Positions 28,644 to 36,434 of a stretch of 64,000 nt of DNA are shown piece after piece (position 1 is the stretch's first letter; the number at the start of each line of letters is the position of its first letter). This stretch comes from Anaerococcus hydrogenalis DSM 7454 (lineage in GTDB: Bacteria; Bacillota; Clostridia; Tissierellales; Peptoniphilaceae). The DNA is taken from NCBI RefSeq assembly GCF_000173355.1, contig NZ_ABXA01000043.1, positions 1 to 64,000 of the forward strand, written 5' to 3'. The notes beneath the pieces are model-generated. The model made no database searches. It saw nothing but the letters and a program-made list of their open reading frames with translations, and was not told the DNA's origin. The position numbers and the translations under genes were made by a program.

Positions 28644-29285
28644 ATGAAAATATTACTTACAGGTTTTGATCCTTTTGGAGAAGATAAGATTAATCCATCT
28701 ATTGAACTAGTAAAAAAAGTTGAGGGAAAAATTTCTAATGCTGAAATTTTTAAATTAGAAATTCCAACAGTTTTTAAAAAATCTGGTAAAATTTTAGAAG
28801 AAAATATCAGAAAAATAAGGCCAGATGTAATTTTGTGTATAGGTCAAGCCGGCGGAAGATCTTCTATTACTGTTGAAAGAATTGCAATTAATATTGACGA
28901 TGCGAGAATTTCTGATAATTTAGGAGAAAAACCAATTGATAAAAAAATAAGAGATGATGGAGATAATGCTTATTTTTCAAATTTACCAATTAAAAAAATA
29001 GTAGAGGAAATTAAAAAGGAAAATATTCCTGCAGAAGTTTCAAATTCGGCAGGAACTTTTGTTTGTAATCATTTGATGTATGAGTCCTTGTATTTGGCAA
29101 AAAAATATAAAAATATAAGGGCGGGATTTATTCACATTCCATATTTGCCAGAACAAGTTATAAATAAGGCAAATACTCCTTCAATGGATTTGGAAAATTC
29201 TTTAAAGGCAATTAATATTGCTATAAAAACAATAATTAACTATGATGGAGAAGATGTAAAAATTTCTGGCGGGAAAATTTCATAA
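28644..29285 (+). CDS. pcp: Pyroglutamyl-peptidase I
   Basis: A cytosolic cysteine peptidase (C15) removing N-terminal pyroglutamate. Family motifs: LLTGFDPFGEDKINPS at the N-terminus, the glutamate region CIGQAGGRSSITVERIAIN, and the catalytic Cys in SNSAGTFVCNHLMY with the His in FIHIPYLPEQ. 213 aa, normal. It has an independent Shine-Dalgarno site after the previous terminator and is followed by a palindromic element. Confidence 0.95.
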   Translation: MKILLTGFDPFGEDKINPSIELVKKVEGKISNAEIFKLEIPTVFKKSGKILEENIRKIRPDVILCIGQAGGRSSITVERIAINIDDARISDNLGEKPIDKKIRDDGDNAYFSNLPIKKIVEEIKKENIPAEVSNSAGTFVCNHLMYESLYLAKKYKNIRAGFIHIPYLPEQVINKANTPSMDLENSLKAINIAIKTIINYDGEDVKISGGKIS

Positions 29286-29292
29286 ATTCTAC

Positions 29293-29653
29293 AAGCAAGT
29301 TTTGTATTTGCTCAGAGCATATACAAACCCTCAAGCACGAATATCTGACTTCAAAAATTGTTGATTTCTAAATTTCAAAATTCTAAAATCGCAAACTCGC
29401 TAACGTGAGGACAGATAAATAGCTTAAAATTGTGCCAGTGGCACGATTTTAATATTTATCCCTCGGAGTAAACCGAAGAATTAAAATTTAATTGAATTTA
29501 ATTTATTTAACAAATAAGTCATAGCTTTAAAATTTAGAGTGCGATTTTTGACGAATTTTCAAATTTGAAATCAAATTAATTTTTTACGTATGATATTCTT
29601 AGCGTGAGGATTTGTATACTTTGTCAAAAGTTTAAGCAAGTTTTGTACTTGCT
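29293..29653. repeat. Long palindromic element flanked by 20-bp direct repeats (MITE-like)
   Basis: This fills the 455-base gap between pcp and the ABC genes; no ORF is supported here. The outer 20-bp units AAGCAAGTTTTGTATTTGCT (29293-29312) and AAGCAAGTTTTGTACTTGCT (29634-29653) differ at one base and each can fold as a hairpin. Inside, about 29317-29398 and 29537-29624 are imperfect inverted arms sharing GAATATC ends, TTGATTTC, AAATTT, AAATTC and AAATCGCA blocks. The centre (29407-29464) is another hairpin with GTGCC-AGT-GGCAC at its tip. The layout suggests a non-autonomous mobile element inserted into, and duplicating, a terminator hairpin. A structured RNA is the alternative. Confidence 0.6.
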
Positions 29654-29662
29654 TATTTTTTT
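29634..29662 (+). terminator. Terminator at the right end of the palindromic element
   Basis: AAGCAAG / CTTGCTT hairpin followed by a run of T. The left copy at 29293 has the same hairpin but no T tract, so only this one should terminate well. Confidence 0.7.
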
Positions 29663-29670
29663 GTTATAAT
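29643..29670 (+). promoter_or_regulatory. Candidate promoter of the ABC transporter genes
   Basis: TTGTAC (29643-29648) lies in the descending terminator arm, then 16 bases and TATAAT at 29665-29670. It starts about 70 bases before the ATPase gene. Confidence 0.6.
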
Positions 29671-29740
29671 AAAAAATATTAATGATGAAATAAATAATAT
29701 TATTCGTAAAATAAATATAAATTTTCTTAAAGGAGGATTT

Positions 29741-30496
29741 ATGAAACTTGAAATAAAAAATCTTTCCAAAAAATTTGGAAAAAAAGAAGTTTTGAAAAAT
29801 ATAGATTACACTTTTGACCAGGGAGTTGTTTATGCTCTTTTGGGAAGAAATGGAGCTGGAAAAACTACGCTTTTTTCTTTGATTAGTGAACAAATTAAAA
29901 AAGATTCTGGAAATATTTATCTTCTTGATGAAAATGGAAAGAAAGAACTTGATTTTAGGGATGTATTTTTTATGGTGGCAGAACCAGACCTTCCTAAATT
30001 TCTTACGGGAAGAGAATTTATAAAATTTTTCTTAGAGGCAAATAAGGAAAATATTAAGAATGAAAAATCAATAGAAGAATATTTTTCTCTTGTAGATTTT
30101 GATATGGAAGATACCGATAGGCTTATCCAAGATTATTCAACAGGGATGAAAAATAAACTTCAAATGCTTATGTTTTTAATTTTGAGACCAAAGGTAATTT
30201 TGATGGATGAGCCTCTTACAAGCCTTGATGTAGTTGTTCAACTTGAAATGAAAAAAATAATTAGGGATATTCACAAGGACCATATAATTATTTTTTCAAC
30301 TCATATTTTACAACTTGCAAAGGATATTTGTGATGATATTGTCCTTCTCCATGATAAGAATTTACAAAAAGTTGATAATATGGTTTCAGAAGATAAGGAT
30401 TTTGAAGATAAAATAATAAAGCTTTTGACAAGTAAAAATGTTGAAAATATTGATATAAATTTAGGTGATGAAAATTTGGGTGATAAAGATGAGTAG
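29741..30496 (+). CDS. ABC transporter ATP-binding protein
   Basis: A 251-aa nucleotide-binding subunit. Walker A is LGRNGAGKTTLFSL, the signature region is DYSTGMKNKLQML, Walker B is PKVILMDEPLTSLD, and the switch His is in IIIFSTHILQLAKD. The fold and length fit the exporter-type, multidrug/bacteriocin-like group (ABC-2 associated). It pairs with the large membrane protein that follows, overlapping by eight bases. Cargo unknown. AAAGGAGG precedes the ATG. Confidence 0.93.
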   Translation: MKLEIKNLSKKFGKKEVLKNIDYTFDQGVVYALLGRNGAGKTTLFSLISEQIKKDSGNIYLLDENGKKELDFRDVFFMVAEPDLPKFLTGREFIKFFLEANKENIKNEKSIEEYFSLVDFDMEDTDRLIQDYSTGMKNKLQMLMFLILRPKVILMDEPLTSLDVVVQLEMKKIIRDIHKDHIIIFSTHILQLAKDICDDIVLLHDKNLQKVDNMVSEDKDFEDKIIKLLTSKNVENIDINLGDENLGDKDE

Positions 30497-32120
30497 GTAT
30501 TTTTCTAAATTTCTATTAATTGAAAGAATAAAGATCACCAAAGTTTTTAATGGGATGGTTTATGGGATAAGAAAAATTCCCTTAATTGGAAAACACTTAG
30601 GAGATAAGTATTATTTTTACGATTTAAAAGAAATCATAAATACATTTGTTCCTATTTTTTCAATAATCTGGCAATTTATTAAATCAATTCTAACCTTTGG
30701 CTTTGCAATTTTTATTTCAAGGACTTTATTAAAGCTATTATTTGAGATTTCCGATAAATCTCCCTTGTTTTTTAGAGAAAATTTTGATTTAAGTCCAGGT
30801 GCAGTTCTTCTAACTTGTATTCCTTTTAGTTTTTATATATCAAATATGATTACATCATCATTATTAACTGATAATGGGAATGCTTTTTCTGATTTGAGTA
30901 AAAATTTTAATTTTTTTCCAAATGACTTGGCACATATATTTTTGTATTTAGAGCCATTTTTGATTTTTGTTGGAAGGACTTTGGGATTTATTATTTTTGG
31001 TAAAATTTTTGCAAATATAAATCCTATTTACACATTTTTATTTAGTCTTGGTATTTATTTTTATAATATAAATATTACGGGATTTTGGACAAAAATATAT
31101 GAAAAAAGAGAAAAACCATTTTTTGAAGATAGACCATTTTTACAAATTATTTTGATTTTAATTTTGGACTTGGCTATAAGTTTATTAGTTTTAATAATAA
31201 AACTTGATTTTAAAGTTTTAAGTCTTGGATTTTTCTTTATAAATTTAATTTTATTTCCCTTTGTTGTGAAATATTTTAAAAATTTCAAGGGCTATGACAA
31301 AATAATTGAAAAAACAATAAGGGTATATAAACTAGCGGTAGAAGATTCAAAAGATGTGCAAGAAAATGTTGTAAAAATTAAAAACAAGGATATAAATAAA
31401 AATGAAAAAATAAAGGGAGAAGGCTTTGTCTATTTAAATAAGTTATTTTTTAAAAGGCACAAAAGACATCTTTTAAAACCAACTTTAATAAAATCAGGAA
31501 TCTTTTTTGTCCTTGGAATTACAATATTTTTTATTTTATCAAGTCTAACAATGAAGAGCAAGGAAGTTTATAATATTTTAATATATGCAATACCTATAAT
31601 TTCATATATTTTATTTAAGCAAGATATAATTTTGATGGCTTTTTATAAAAATTGTGACTCATCGCTTTTATACTATAATTTTTATAGGGAAGATAAAAAT
31701 TTATTGAAAATGTTTTGGTTAAGATTTAATTCAGTTTTTAAACTTATGTCAATTCCTATGGGAGCTATGTTTATAATTTATATTGTTTTTGCAACAAAAT
31801 TTTTGACCAAAACTGATTTAAATTTATCATTACCAATTTTTTATATAGTATTAAATGCTATATTTTTTACAGTTTTGCCCTTGTTTCAATATTATATAAT
31901 TCAACCCTTTGACAAGGAAGGAAAACAAAAATCTGTAGTCTTAGTTTTAATGAACATGTTTTTGTATTATATATTTATATTTGGACTTCCAGCCTTGGCA
32001 ACAAAAATTGGAGAGATTAAATTTATGTTAATAATTTCAATTTTTATAATAGCCTTTGTAGGGCTAGCAAGTTTTTTAATATATAAATTTGCACCAAAAA
32101 CTTTTAAAATTAAGCAATAA
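30489..32120 (+). CDS. ABC transporter membrane subunit, large, uncharacterised
   Basis: A protein of about 543 aa with roughly 10-12 hydrophobic helices in two halves, separated by a charged cytoplasmic section near residues 270-330. I start at ATG 30489 (MSRYFSKF) because it overlaps the ATPase stop in the usual ATGAGTAG manner; the upstream in-frame ATG at 30465 lies deep inside the ATPase gene. No known permease family signature was recognised, but context makes it the partner of the ATPase. Followed by a terminator-like hairpin and a second palindromic element. Confidence 0.8.
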   Translation: MSRYFSKFLLIERIKITKVFNGMVYGIRKIPLIGKHLGDKYYFYDLKEIINTFVPIFSIIWQFIKSILTFGFAIFISRTLLKLLFEISDKSPLFFRENFDLSPGAVLLTCIPFSFYISNMITSSLLTDNGNAFSDLSKNFNFFPNDLAHIFLYLEPFLIFVGRTLGFIIFGKIFANINPIYTFLFSLGIYFYNINITGFWTKIYEKREKPFFEDRPFLQIILILILDLAISLLVLIIKLDFKVLSLGFFFINLILFPFVVKYFKNFKGYDKIIEKTIRVYKLAVEDSKDVQENVVKIKNKDINKNEKIKGEGFVYLNKLFFKRHKRHLLKPTLIKSGIFFVLGITIFFILSSLTMKSKEVYNILIYAIPIISYILFKQDIILMAFYKNCDSSLLYYNFYREDKNLLKMFWLRFNSVFKLMSIPMGAMFIIYIVFATKFLTKTDLNLSLPIFYIVLNAIFFTVLPLFQYYIIQPFDKEGKQKSVVLVLMNMFLYYIFIFGLPALATKIGEIKFMLIISIFIIAFVGLASFLIYKFAPKTFKIKQ

Positions 32121-32121
32121 A

Positions 32122-32139
32122 AAAGACCTAGTGGTCTTT
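32122..32139 (+). terminator. Terminator-like hairpin after the ABC operon, lacking a T tract
   Basis: Stem AAAGACC / GGTCTTT with loop TAGT directly after the permease stop. It runs into the palindromic element instead of a T run. A near-copy with a T run lies at 32311. Confidence 0.55.
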
Positions 32140-32314
32140 CAGGCTGTTGACAAGCTAAAAATTCGACCATTTCGACCGAGTGCAACGAGCGGAGAAATCT
32201 CATGAGATCTCTCCGTGCGTTCATTTCATTCACTTAGTCGAGATGGTATATAGCTTAATTTTTATTTTCAAATAAATTATTATCTACATTCATACTTTGT
32301 CTACACTCTGAAAG
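32136..32314. repeat. Second palindromic MITE-like element
   Basis: About 179 bp with terminal inverted repeats: left CTTTCAGGCTGTTGACAAG (32136-32154), right complement CTTTCAGAGTGTAGACAAAG (32295-32314). The arms contain matching CGACC/ATTTCGA-type blocks. The centre 32191-32214 is a 24-bp palindrome, GGAGA...TCTCC, with a single mismatch. No ORF. It sits between two almost identical terminator hairpins. The sequence is unrelated to the element at 29293. Non-autonomous transposable element is the best guess; the source transposase is not in the window. Confidence 0.62.
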
Positions 32315-32333
32315 ACCCGTTGGGTCTTTTTTT
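32311..32333. terminator. Terminator hairpin right of the second element
   Basis: Stem AAAGACCC / GGGTCTTT with loop GTT and seven T. It serves the ABC transcript and, on the other strand, partly the convergent DUF1232 gene. Confidence 0.85.
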
Positions 32334-32604
32334 ATTTATTTTCTTCTATATATTCAATTTTTTCCTTATTCATTACAGAATCAGGAATCATTTTGCTTGT
32401 TATATAAATTAAAAACGGAAGGACGATTGCATCATCCAAAATTCCAAAAAATGGAATCATATCATTTATCAAATCAGCTGGCATTACTGCATATAAAATT
32501 GCTCCAAGGCCTAAAAGTTTTGCAAGTTTTGGAGTATTTTTATCTTTCATAGCCCTAAAATATACTGGTATAAAATTTGTAATTTTTGAAAATTTATTTT
32601 TCAT
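32332..32604 (-). CDS. DUF1232 (YkvA-like) small membrane protein
   Basis: A 90-aa protein whose core, ALLGLGAILYAVMPADLINDMIPFFGILDDAIVL, matches the DUF1232 pattern of a hydrophobic helix followed by a P-x-D-x-I-D/N-x-(I/F)P motif and a second helix. The family function is unknown. Monocistronic, facing the second palindromic element. It is divergent from the macro-domain gene, with a shared 170-base AT-rich gap. Confidence 0.83.
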   Translation of the reverse strand: MKNKFSKITNFIPVYFRAMKDKNTPKLAKLLGLGAILYAVMPADLINDMIPFFGILDDAIVLPFLIYITSKMIPDSVMNKEKIEYIEENK

Positions 32605-32775
32605 TATTTCCCTTACTTTCTTTTTATATTAATTATTTTAACTTTCATTTTAATTATACTAGAAAATCTCTGTTTGTAAATTAAATATCTTAAAATTAAT
32701 TTTAAAAAAATCTTACAAGATTAGTATATTATGATTTTTTTAAATTTCAAGTTATAATATTATAAAGGAGTTTTT

Positions 32776-33267
32776 ATGACATTACAAGTAGTTGATATTG
32801 ATATTTTAAAATTAAAAGTTGATGCAGTTGTAAATGCAGCAAATGTTGATTTGATAGAAGGCGGAGGAATCTGTGGACAAATTTTTGAAAAAGCAGGAAG
32901 GGATAAGCTAAAAGAGGCTTGCCAAAAATTATCCCCAATAAAACCTGGCCAGGCTGTACTTACTGATGGATTTGATCTTTACCAAAAATATATTATACAT
33001 GCAGTAGGACCAATTTATAATGAACTTTACAAAGAAGCTTGCCAAAAAATTTTAGAAGATGCCTATAAAAATGCCTTAGAACTTGCAAAGAAAAATAAAA
33101 TAAATTCTATAGCTTTTCCCTTAATCTCAGCTGGAATTTATGGATATCCCGACAGGGAGGCTTTTATGATTGCAAAAAATACTATAGATGAATTTTTGAA
33201 AGAAAATAAAATGGATATTTACTTATCTACATATGGGAAGGATATGCTTTCTTTAATAATGGGATAG
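32776..33267 (+). CDS. Macro domain (ADP-ribose-binding) protein
   Basis: A 163-aa stand-alone macro domain. Motifs: DAVVNAANVDLIEGGGICGQIFEKAG (ADP-ribose loop 1), YIIHAVGPIY, and SIAFPLISAGIYGYPDREA (loop 2). Members hydrolyse ADP-ribosyl modifications or O-acetyl-ADP-ribose. The Asn in VNAANVD and the Gly-rich loop needed for hydrolysis are present. No ADP-ribosyltransferase is visible nearby. AAAGGAG site and a TATAAT at 32753-32758. Confidence 0.93.
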   Translation: MTLQVVDIDILKLKVDAVVNAANVDLIEGGGICGQIFEKAGRDKLKEACQKLSPIKPGQAVLTDGFDLYQKYIIHAVGPIYNELYKEACQKILEDAYKNALELAKKNKINSIAFPLISAGIYGYPDREAFMIAKNTIDEFLKENKMDIYLSTYGKDMLSLIMG

Positions 33268-33341
33268 ATTGAATTTTTTATTTACTTCTAGTATAAATAC
33301 TAGTGTAGAAAAGTTACAAAATTTAGGTTAGGAGTTTTTAA

Positions 33342-33470
33342 ATGAAAATTTTTAAAGCAATTAAAAATAGGTGGGAGAAGTTTTTAAAAAATTTAGCAGA
33401 AGAAAATAAAAAATCTTTTGGAGACCAAAAATTAGATTGTTGTACAATGAACAAAAAAGAATATAAATAA
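33342..33470 (+). CDS. LDCC-motif putative metal-binding microprotein
   Basis: A 42-aa frame with a strong TAGGAG site nine bases before the ATG and its own terminator. The N-terminal half is amphipathic and basic (MKIFKAIKNRWEKFLKNLAEENK). The C-terminal half has QKLDCCTMNKKEYK, with adjacent cysteines at 33-34. It fits the small LDCC-motif family I recall from Clostridia, presumed metal binding and uncharacterised. Good translation signals make it a likely real gene despite its size. Confidence 0.75.
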   Translation: MKIFKAIKNRWEKFLKNLAEENKKSFGDQKLDCCTMNKKEYK

Positions 33471-33499
33471 AAAAATGACCCGTGTGGGTCATTTTTTAG
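33471..33499. terminator. Bidirectional terminator between LDCC gene and wrbA
   Basis: Stem AAAAATGACCC / GGGTCATTTTT with loop GTGT. It directly follows the LDCC stop and also faces the convergent wrbA. Confidence 0.92.
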
Positions 33500-33503
33500 T
33501 GTC

Positions 33504-34094
33504 TTAATCTACAAGTTTTTTTGTAACTTCTACTACTCTTCTTGCTTGAGCTTTGACTGCATTTTCAATTTGGTTTGCAAACCCTTCATTTGTTGCAGTT
33601 CCACTTGCTCCGTAAGGATTTCCACCTTGAGCATAAATTGCATCATCAGTGTATCCAACTGGAACAATTATTGCTCCCCAGTGAGCAGCGCTTGTATAAA
33701 TTGTTTTTATGGTTCCTTCTTGTCCACCGTTATTATTTTGAGCAGAAGTCATTGCAGAAATTACCTTATTTGTCAATAGACCTTTAGCCCAAACTCCTCC
33801 TTGTCCGTCTAAAAAGGCCTTTAATTGGAAAGGAATATTTCCAAATCTTGTTGGTGCTGAAAAAATTATTGCATCAGCCCAAATTAAATCATCAGATGTG
33901 GCCTCTTTTATTTCTTTTGAATCTTCTAAATATTTTTTCCAAGCAGGATTGTTATCGGCTCCACTTTCATCAAGATATTCTTTAACCTTTAAAAGTCTAA
34001 CCTCAGCTCCGTTTTTTTCAGCTTCTTCCTTTGCCCATTTAGCCATCTGGAAATTGTGTCCGGTTTGTGAATAATATATAATTGCAAGTTTCAT
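33504..34094 (-). CDS. WrbA-like flavodoxin-fold NAD(P)H:quinone oxidoreductase
   Basis: A 196-aa flavodoxin-like protein. The FMN phosphate loop is YYSQTGHNFQMAKW, followed by the middle segment FSAPTRFGNIPFQLKAFLDGQGGVWAKGLLTNK and the flavin loop SAQNNNGGQEGTI, then GYTD and GGNPYGASGTA. These match WrbA-type quinone reductases, which carry out two-electron quinone reduction in oxidative stress. Monocistronic. Confidence 0.92.
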   Translation of the reverse strand: MKLAIIYYSQTGHNFQMAKWAKEEAEKNGAEVRLLKVKEYLDESGADNNPAWKKYLEDSKEIKEATSDDLIWADAIIFSAPTRFGNIPFQLKAFLDGQGGVWAKGLLTNKVISAMTSAQNNNGGQEGTIKTIYTSAAHWGAIIVPVGYTDDAIYAQGGNPYGASGTATNEGFANQIENAVKAQARRVVEVTKKLVD

Positions 34095-34253
34095 CTATTA
34101 CTCCTTTAATTTTTATTTCTACATCGTCTCTAGAAATATAACCAATTACAAACAAACTTAAACAATTACTTTTTATTTAACTTCTTTATTTAATGAAGTA
34201 AAGTAAATCATTTTATTTTTTGGGTAAATTAATAAAAAGAAAAGGAGGATTAT

Positions 34254-35186
34254 ATGGAATTAACTGAAAAATTTGAAAAAGACCAATGCAAAAATCCTGT
34301 AGAATATTCTATTATACATAAAGAAATTCCTATTAAAATGCCAGGGGATATGTGGGAGGCAATTTCTTATTTGTTGTGGTATGTGCCAGATATTTCTTCA
34401 ATCCAATCAAAATCAAACGAACTTATTTCAAATATGGAATACGATTATTATACTTTTATTGAAATAATGACCTATATGGATTTAAAAGATGAAGATTGTT
34501 TATTTACAGATAAAATTGATGAAAAACTTGCTGATGAATATAAAAAAAAGATTTGCACAAATTCACAAAAATTAATATTGACACAGTCTGATGGCGAAAC
34601 AAAAACAGAATCTTTATTAAGGCATATAAGAAATGCTATAGCTCATGGATCTTTTAATATTGTAGAGGATCTTATGGTTGGTTTTGATGAAAAAATCGTA
34701 GGTAAAGATTTAAGTAAGACAACTGCAATTTTTAAGATAAAGCCAAAAAATTTATTAAATGCTCTAAAAATGCTAAATGAAGATTTAACCAACCAAAAAC
34801 TTATTGCCAAGGCTTTAAAAAATACAAAATATTGGGTGGAACCTTACCAAGAAGGTTTCGAAAGAAGCAATAAATTTGATTTATTTGCCAAAAAAGATAA
34901 GAAAAAATATGCCATTGAAATTAGAAATTATAAGTCTAAAAAAGATATAGACAAGGGCTTTGCCAGAGAGCTTGCCCATAATTTTAAAAATTTAAAAGAT
35001 GAAAGAGTGAGGCCTGTTCTTGTAATCAACACTTCATTTTTAAAAGAAGAATCAAAAAATGAGTTAATTGCCTATGATGTTTTAATTTTGGATGTTAAAA
35101 ATATCAAAAAAATGTTAAAGGGAAGGGATATGATACGTGAAATAGAACAAGCTCAAACTTTGTACAAATATAAAAATAAAATTTAA
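34254..35186 (+). CDS. Uncharacterised protein with HEPN-like motif and PD-(D/E)XK-like C-terminus
   Basis: 310 aa, no family recognised outright. The central LLRHIRNAIAHGSFNI contains R126-N127...H131, the Rx4H motif of HEPN ribonucleases. The C-terminal third has KFDLFAKKDKKKYAIEIRNYKSKK: D209, then E222-I-R224, resembling the D...(D/E)xK core of restriction-type nucleases with Arg for Lys. Strands such as RPVLVINTSF and YDVLILDVKNI follow, as in that fold. Soluble, no signal peptide. It has its own AAAGGAGG site and a lone position among stress genes. It may be an RNase/DNase effector of a defence or toxin system (inference). Confidence 0.6.
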   Translation: MELTEKFEKDQCKNPVEYSIIHKEIPIKMPGDMWEAISYLLWYVPDISSIQSKSNELISNMEYDYYTFIEIMTYMDLKDEDCLFTDKIDEKLADEYKKKICTNSQKLILTQSDGETKTESLLRHIRNAIAHGSFNIVEDLMVGFDEKIVGKDLSKTTAIFKIKPKNLLNALKMLNEDLTNQKLIAKALKNTKYWVEPYQEGFERSNKFDLFAKKDKKKYAIEIRNYKSKKDIDKGFARELAHNFKNLKDERVRPVLVINTSFLKEESKNELIAYDVLILDVKNIKKMLKGRDMIREIEQAQTLYKYKNKI

Positions 35187-35322
35187 TTTTATAAAATATT
35201 AAAGATATAAAATTAAATTTTTAAATTATAGTTCTCAAATTATTTAATATTATTTTTAAAAAAATTGATTTATAAATGAATCGTAGTATAGTTACTAATG
35301 TAATAAAAATTTAGGAGGAAAA

Positions 35323-36396
35323 ATGACAGAAAAGTATAATGAAAAAAATTCTAGAAAAAACTCTAGTGAAATAAGAGAAAAAAGAAGAGAAAGGTACAAA
35401 GATGATTTTTCAAGAGATAATACAATATCTTGGGGATCAATCATAGCTGGGGCTGTTTCCTTTGCAGCTGTTTTTACAGTTTTAAGTTTAATTGTTGCAG
35501 CTTTAGGACTTGGAATATTTTCACCAAATAATGAAAATCCTATTTCATCAATGGGAATAGGAGTAGGAATTTCAACAGTTATAATTCTTATTATTTCCTT
35601 TGGAGTTTCTGGATTTATTTCTGGAGCTTTTTCAAAAGGACAATCTTTACTTCATGGATTTATGAGCTGGGCTTTATCAATTATTTTATTATTTGGTCTA
35701 GTAACTAGTATGGTTTCATCTGCACTTGGACTTGTTGGTTCTGCAACAAAAGCTGTAGCAAATACTGCAGGAGATGCTGTAGGAACTGTAGCAAGTACAA
35801 CAGCTGACGGGGCAGGAAATGTTCTTTCAAGCGTTGCTGATTCTATTAGTGGAGTTGACACAAAAGAACTTGAAAAAAATATCAATGATACTTTAAGTGA
35901 GACTGATGTTAAAGAATTACAACCAGAATATTTAAAATCTCAATTAGATGATTCTAAGGATGAAGTTTTAGAAGCAGGAAAGAAACTTTTAACAAACCCT
36001 GAAGATTCTGACAAGATTTTTGATGATTTATCAAAATCTTTAGAGAAAAAAGCAAAAGATATTACTGACTCAGTTGATAAGAAGACAATAAAAGATGAAG
36101 TTTACAAAAATTCATCCCTTTCTGCTGAAGAAAGTGACAAGGCTGTAGATAATATCTATGATGGAATGGATAAGGCATCAAAAGAAGCTAGCAAGCAAAT
36201 TGAAAATGCTAAAAATTCTTTAGAAGATGCTAAAAAAGATGCTAAAAAAATGGTTAAAGATGCAAAAGATGGGGCAGAATCTGCTACTAATAAAGCATCA
36301 GCAGGAGCTGTTTTAGTATTTTTATTCCTTCTTGTTGGTCTTGCAATAGAAATTTATTGTGCAAGAATAGGAGAAAGATACGTAAATAGTTTATAA
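35323..36396 (+). CDS. Uncharacterised membrane protein with long helical extracytoplasmic or soluble loop
   Basis: 357 aa. A charged Arg/Lys/Glu-rich N-terminus (about 1-35) precedes Gly-rich membrane segments (WGSIIAGAVSFAAVFTVLSL, a second at about 80-110, a third to about 140). Then come an Ala/Gly/Thr-rich stretch and a long Asp/Lys/Glu-rich helical region (about 180-325, with heptad-like Ala), and a last membrane helix (AVLVFLFLLVGLAIEIY). The middle resembles apolipoprotein/LEA-like amphipathic helices. Probably envelope or stress related; function not recognised. Its own ribosome site (AGGAGG) and terminator. Confidence 0.65.
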   Translation: MTEKYNEKNSRKNSSEIREKRRERYKDDFSRDNTISWGSIIAGAVSFAAVFTVLSLIVAALGLGIFSPNNENPISSMGIGVGISTVIILIISFGVSGFISGAFSKGQSLLHGFMSWALSIILLFGLVTSMVSSALGLVGSATKAVANTAGDAVGTVASTTADGAGNVLSSVADSISGVDTKELEKNINDTLSETDVKELQPEYLKSQLDDSKDEVLEAGKKLLTNPEDSDKIFDDLSKSLEKKAKDITDSVDKKTIKDEVYKNSSLSAEESDKAVDNIYDGMDKASKEASKQIENAKNSLEDAKKDAKKMVKDAKDGAESATNKASAGAVLVFLFLLVGLAIEIYCARIGERYVNSL

Positions 36397-36400
36397 AATA

Positions 36401-36434
36401 AAAAATCTTGAGAAAATTTTCTCAAGATTTTTTT
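36401..36434. terminator. Bidirectional terminator
   Basis: Perfect palindrome AAAATCTTGAGAAAA / TTTTCTCAAGATTTT with T tract on both strands. It overlaps the stop of the convergent pseudo-S41 gene. Confidence 0.9.

Noticed and set aside
29293-29653. CRISPR-like repeat array
   Set aside because: Only two copies of the 20-bp unit, no regular spacing, no cas genes; the structure is palindromic rather than tandem.
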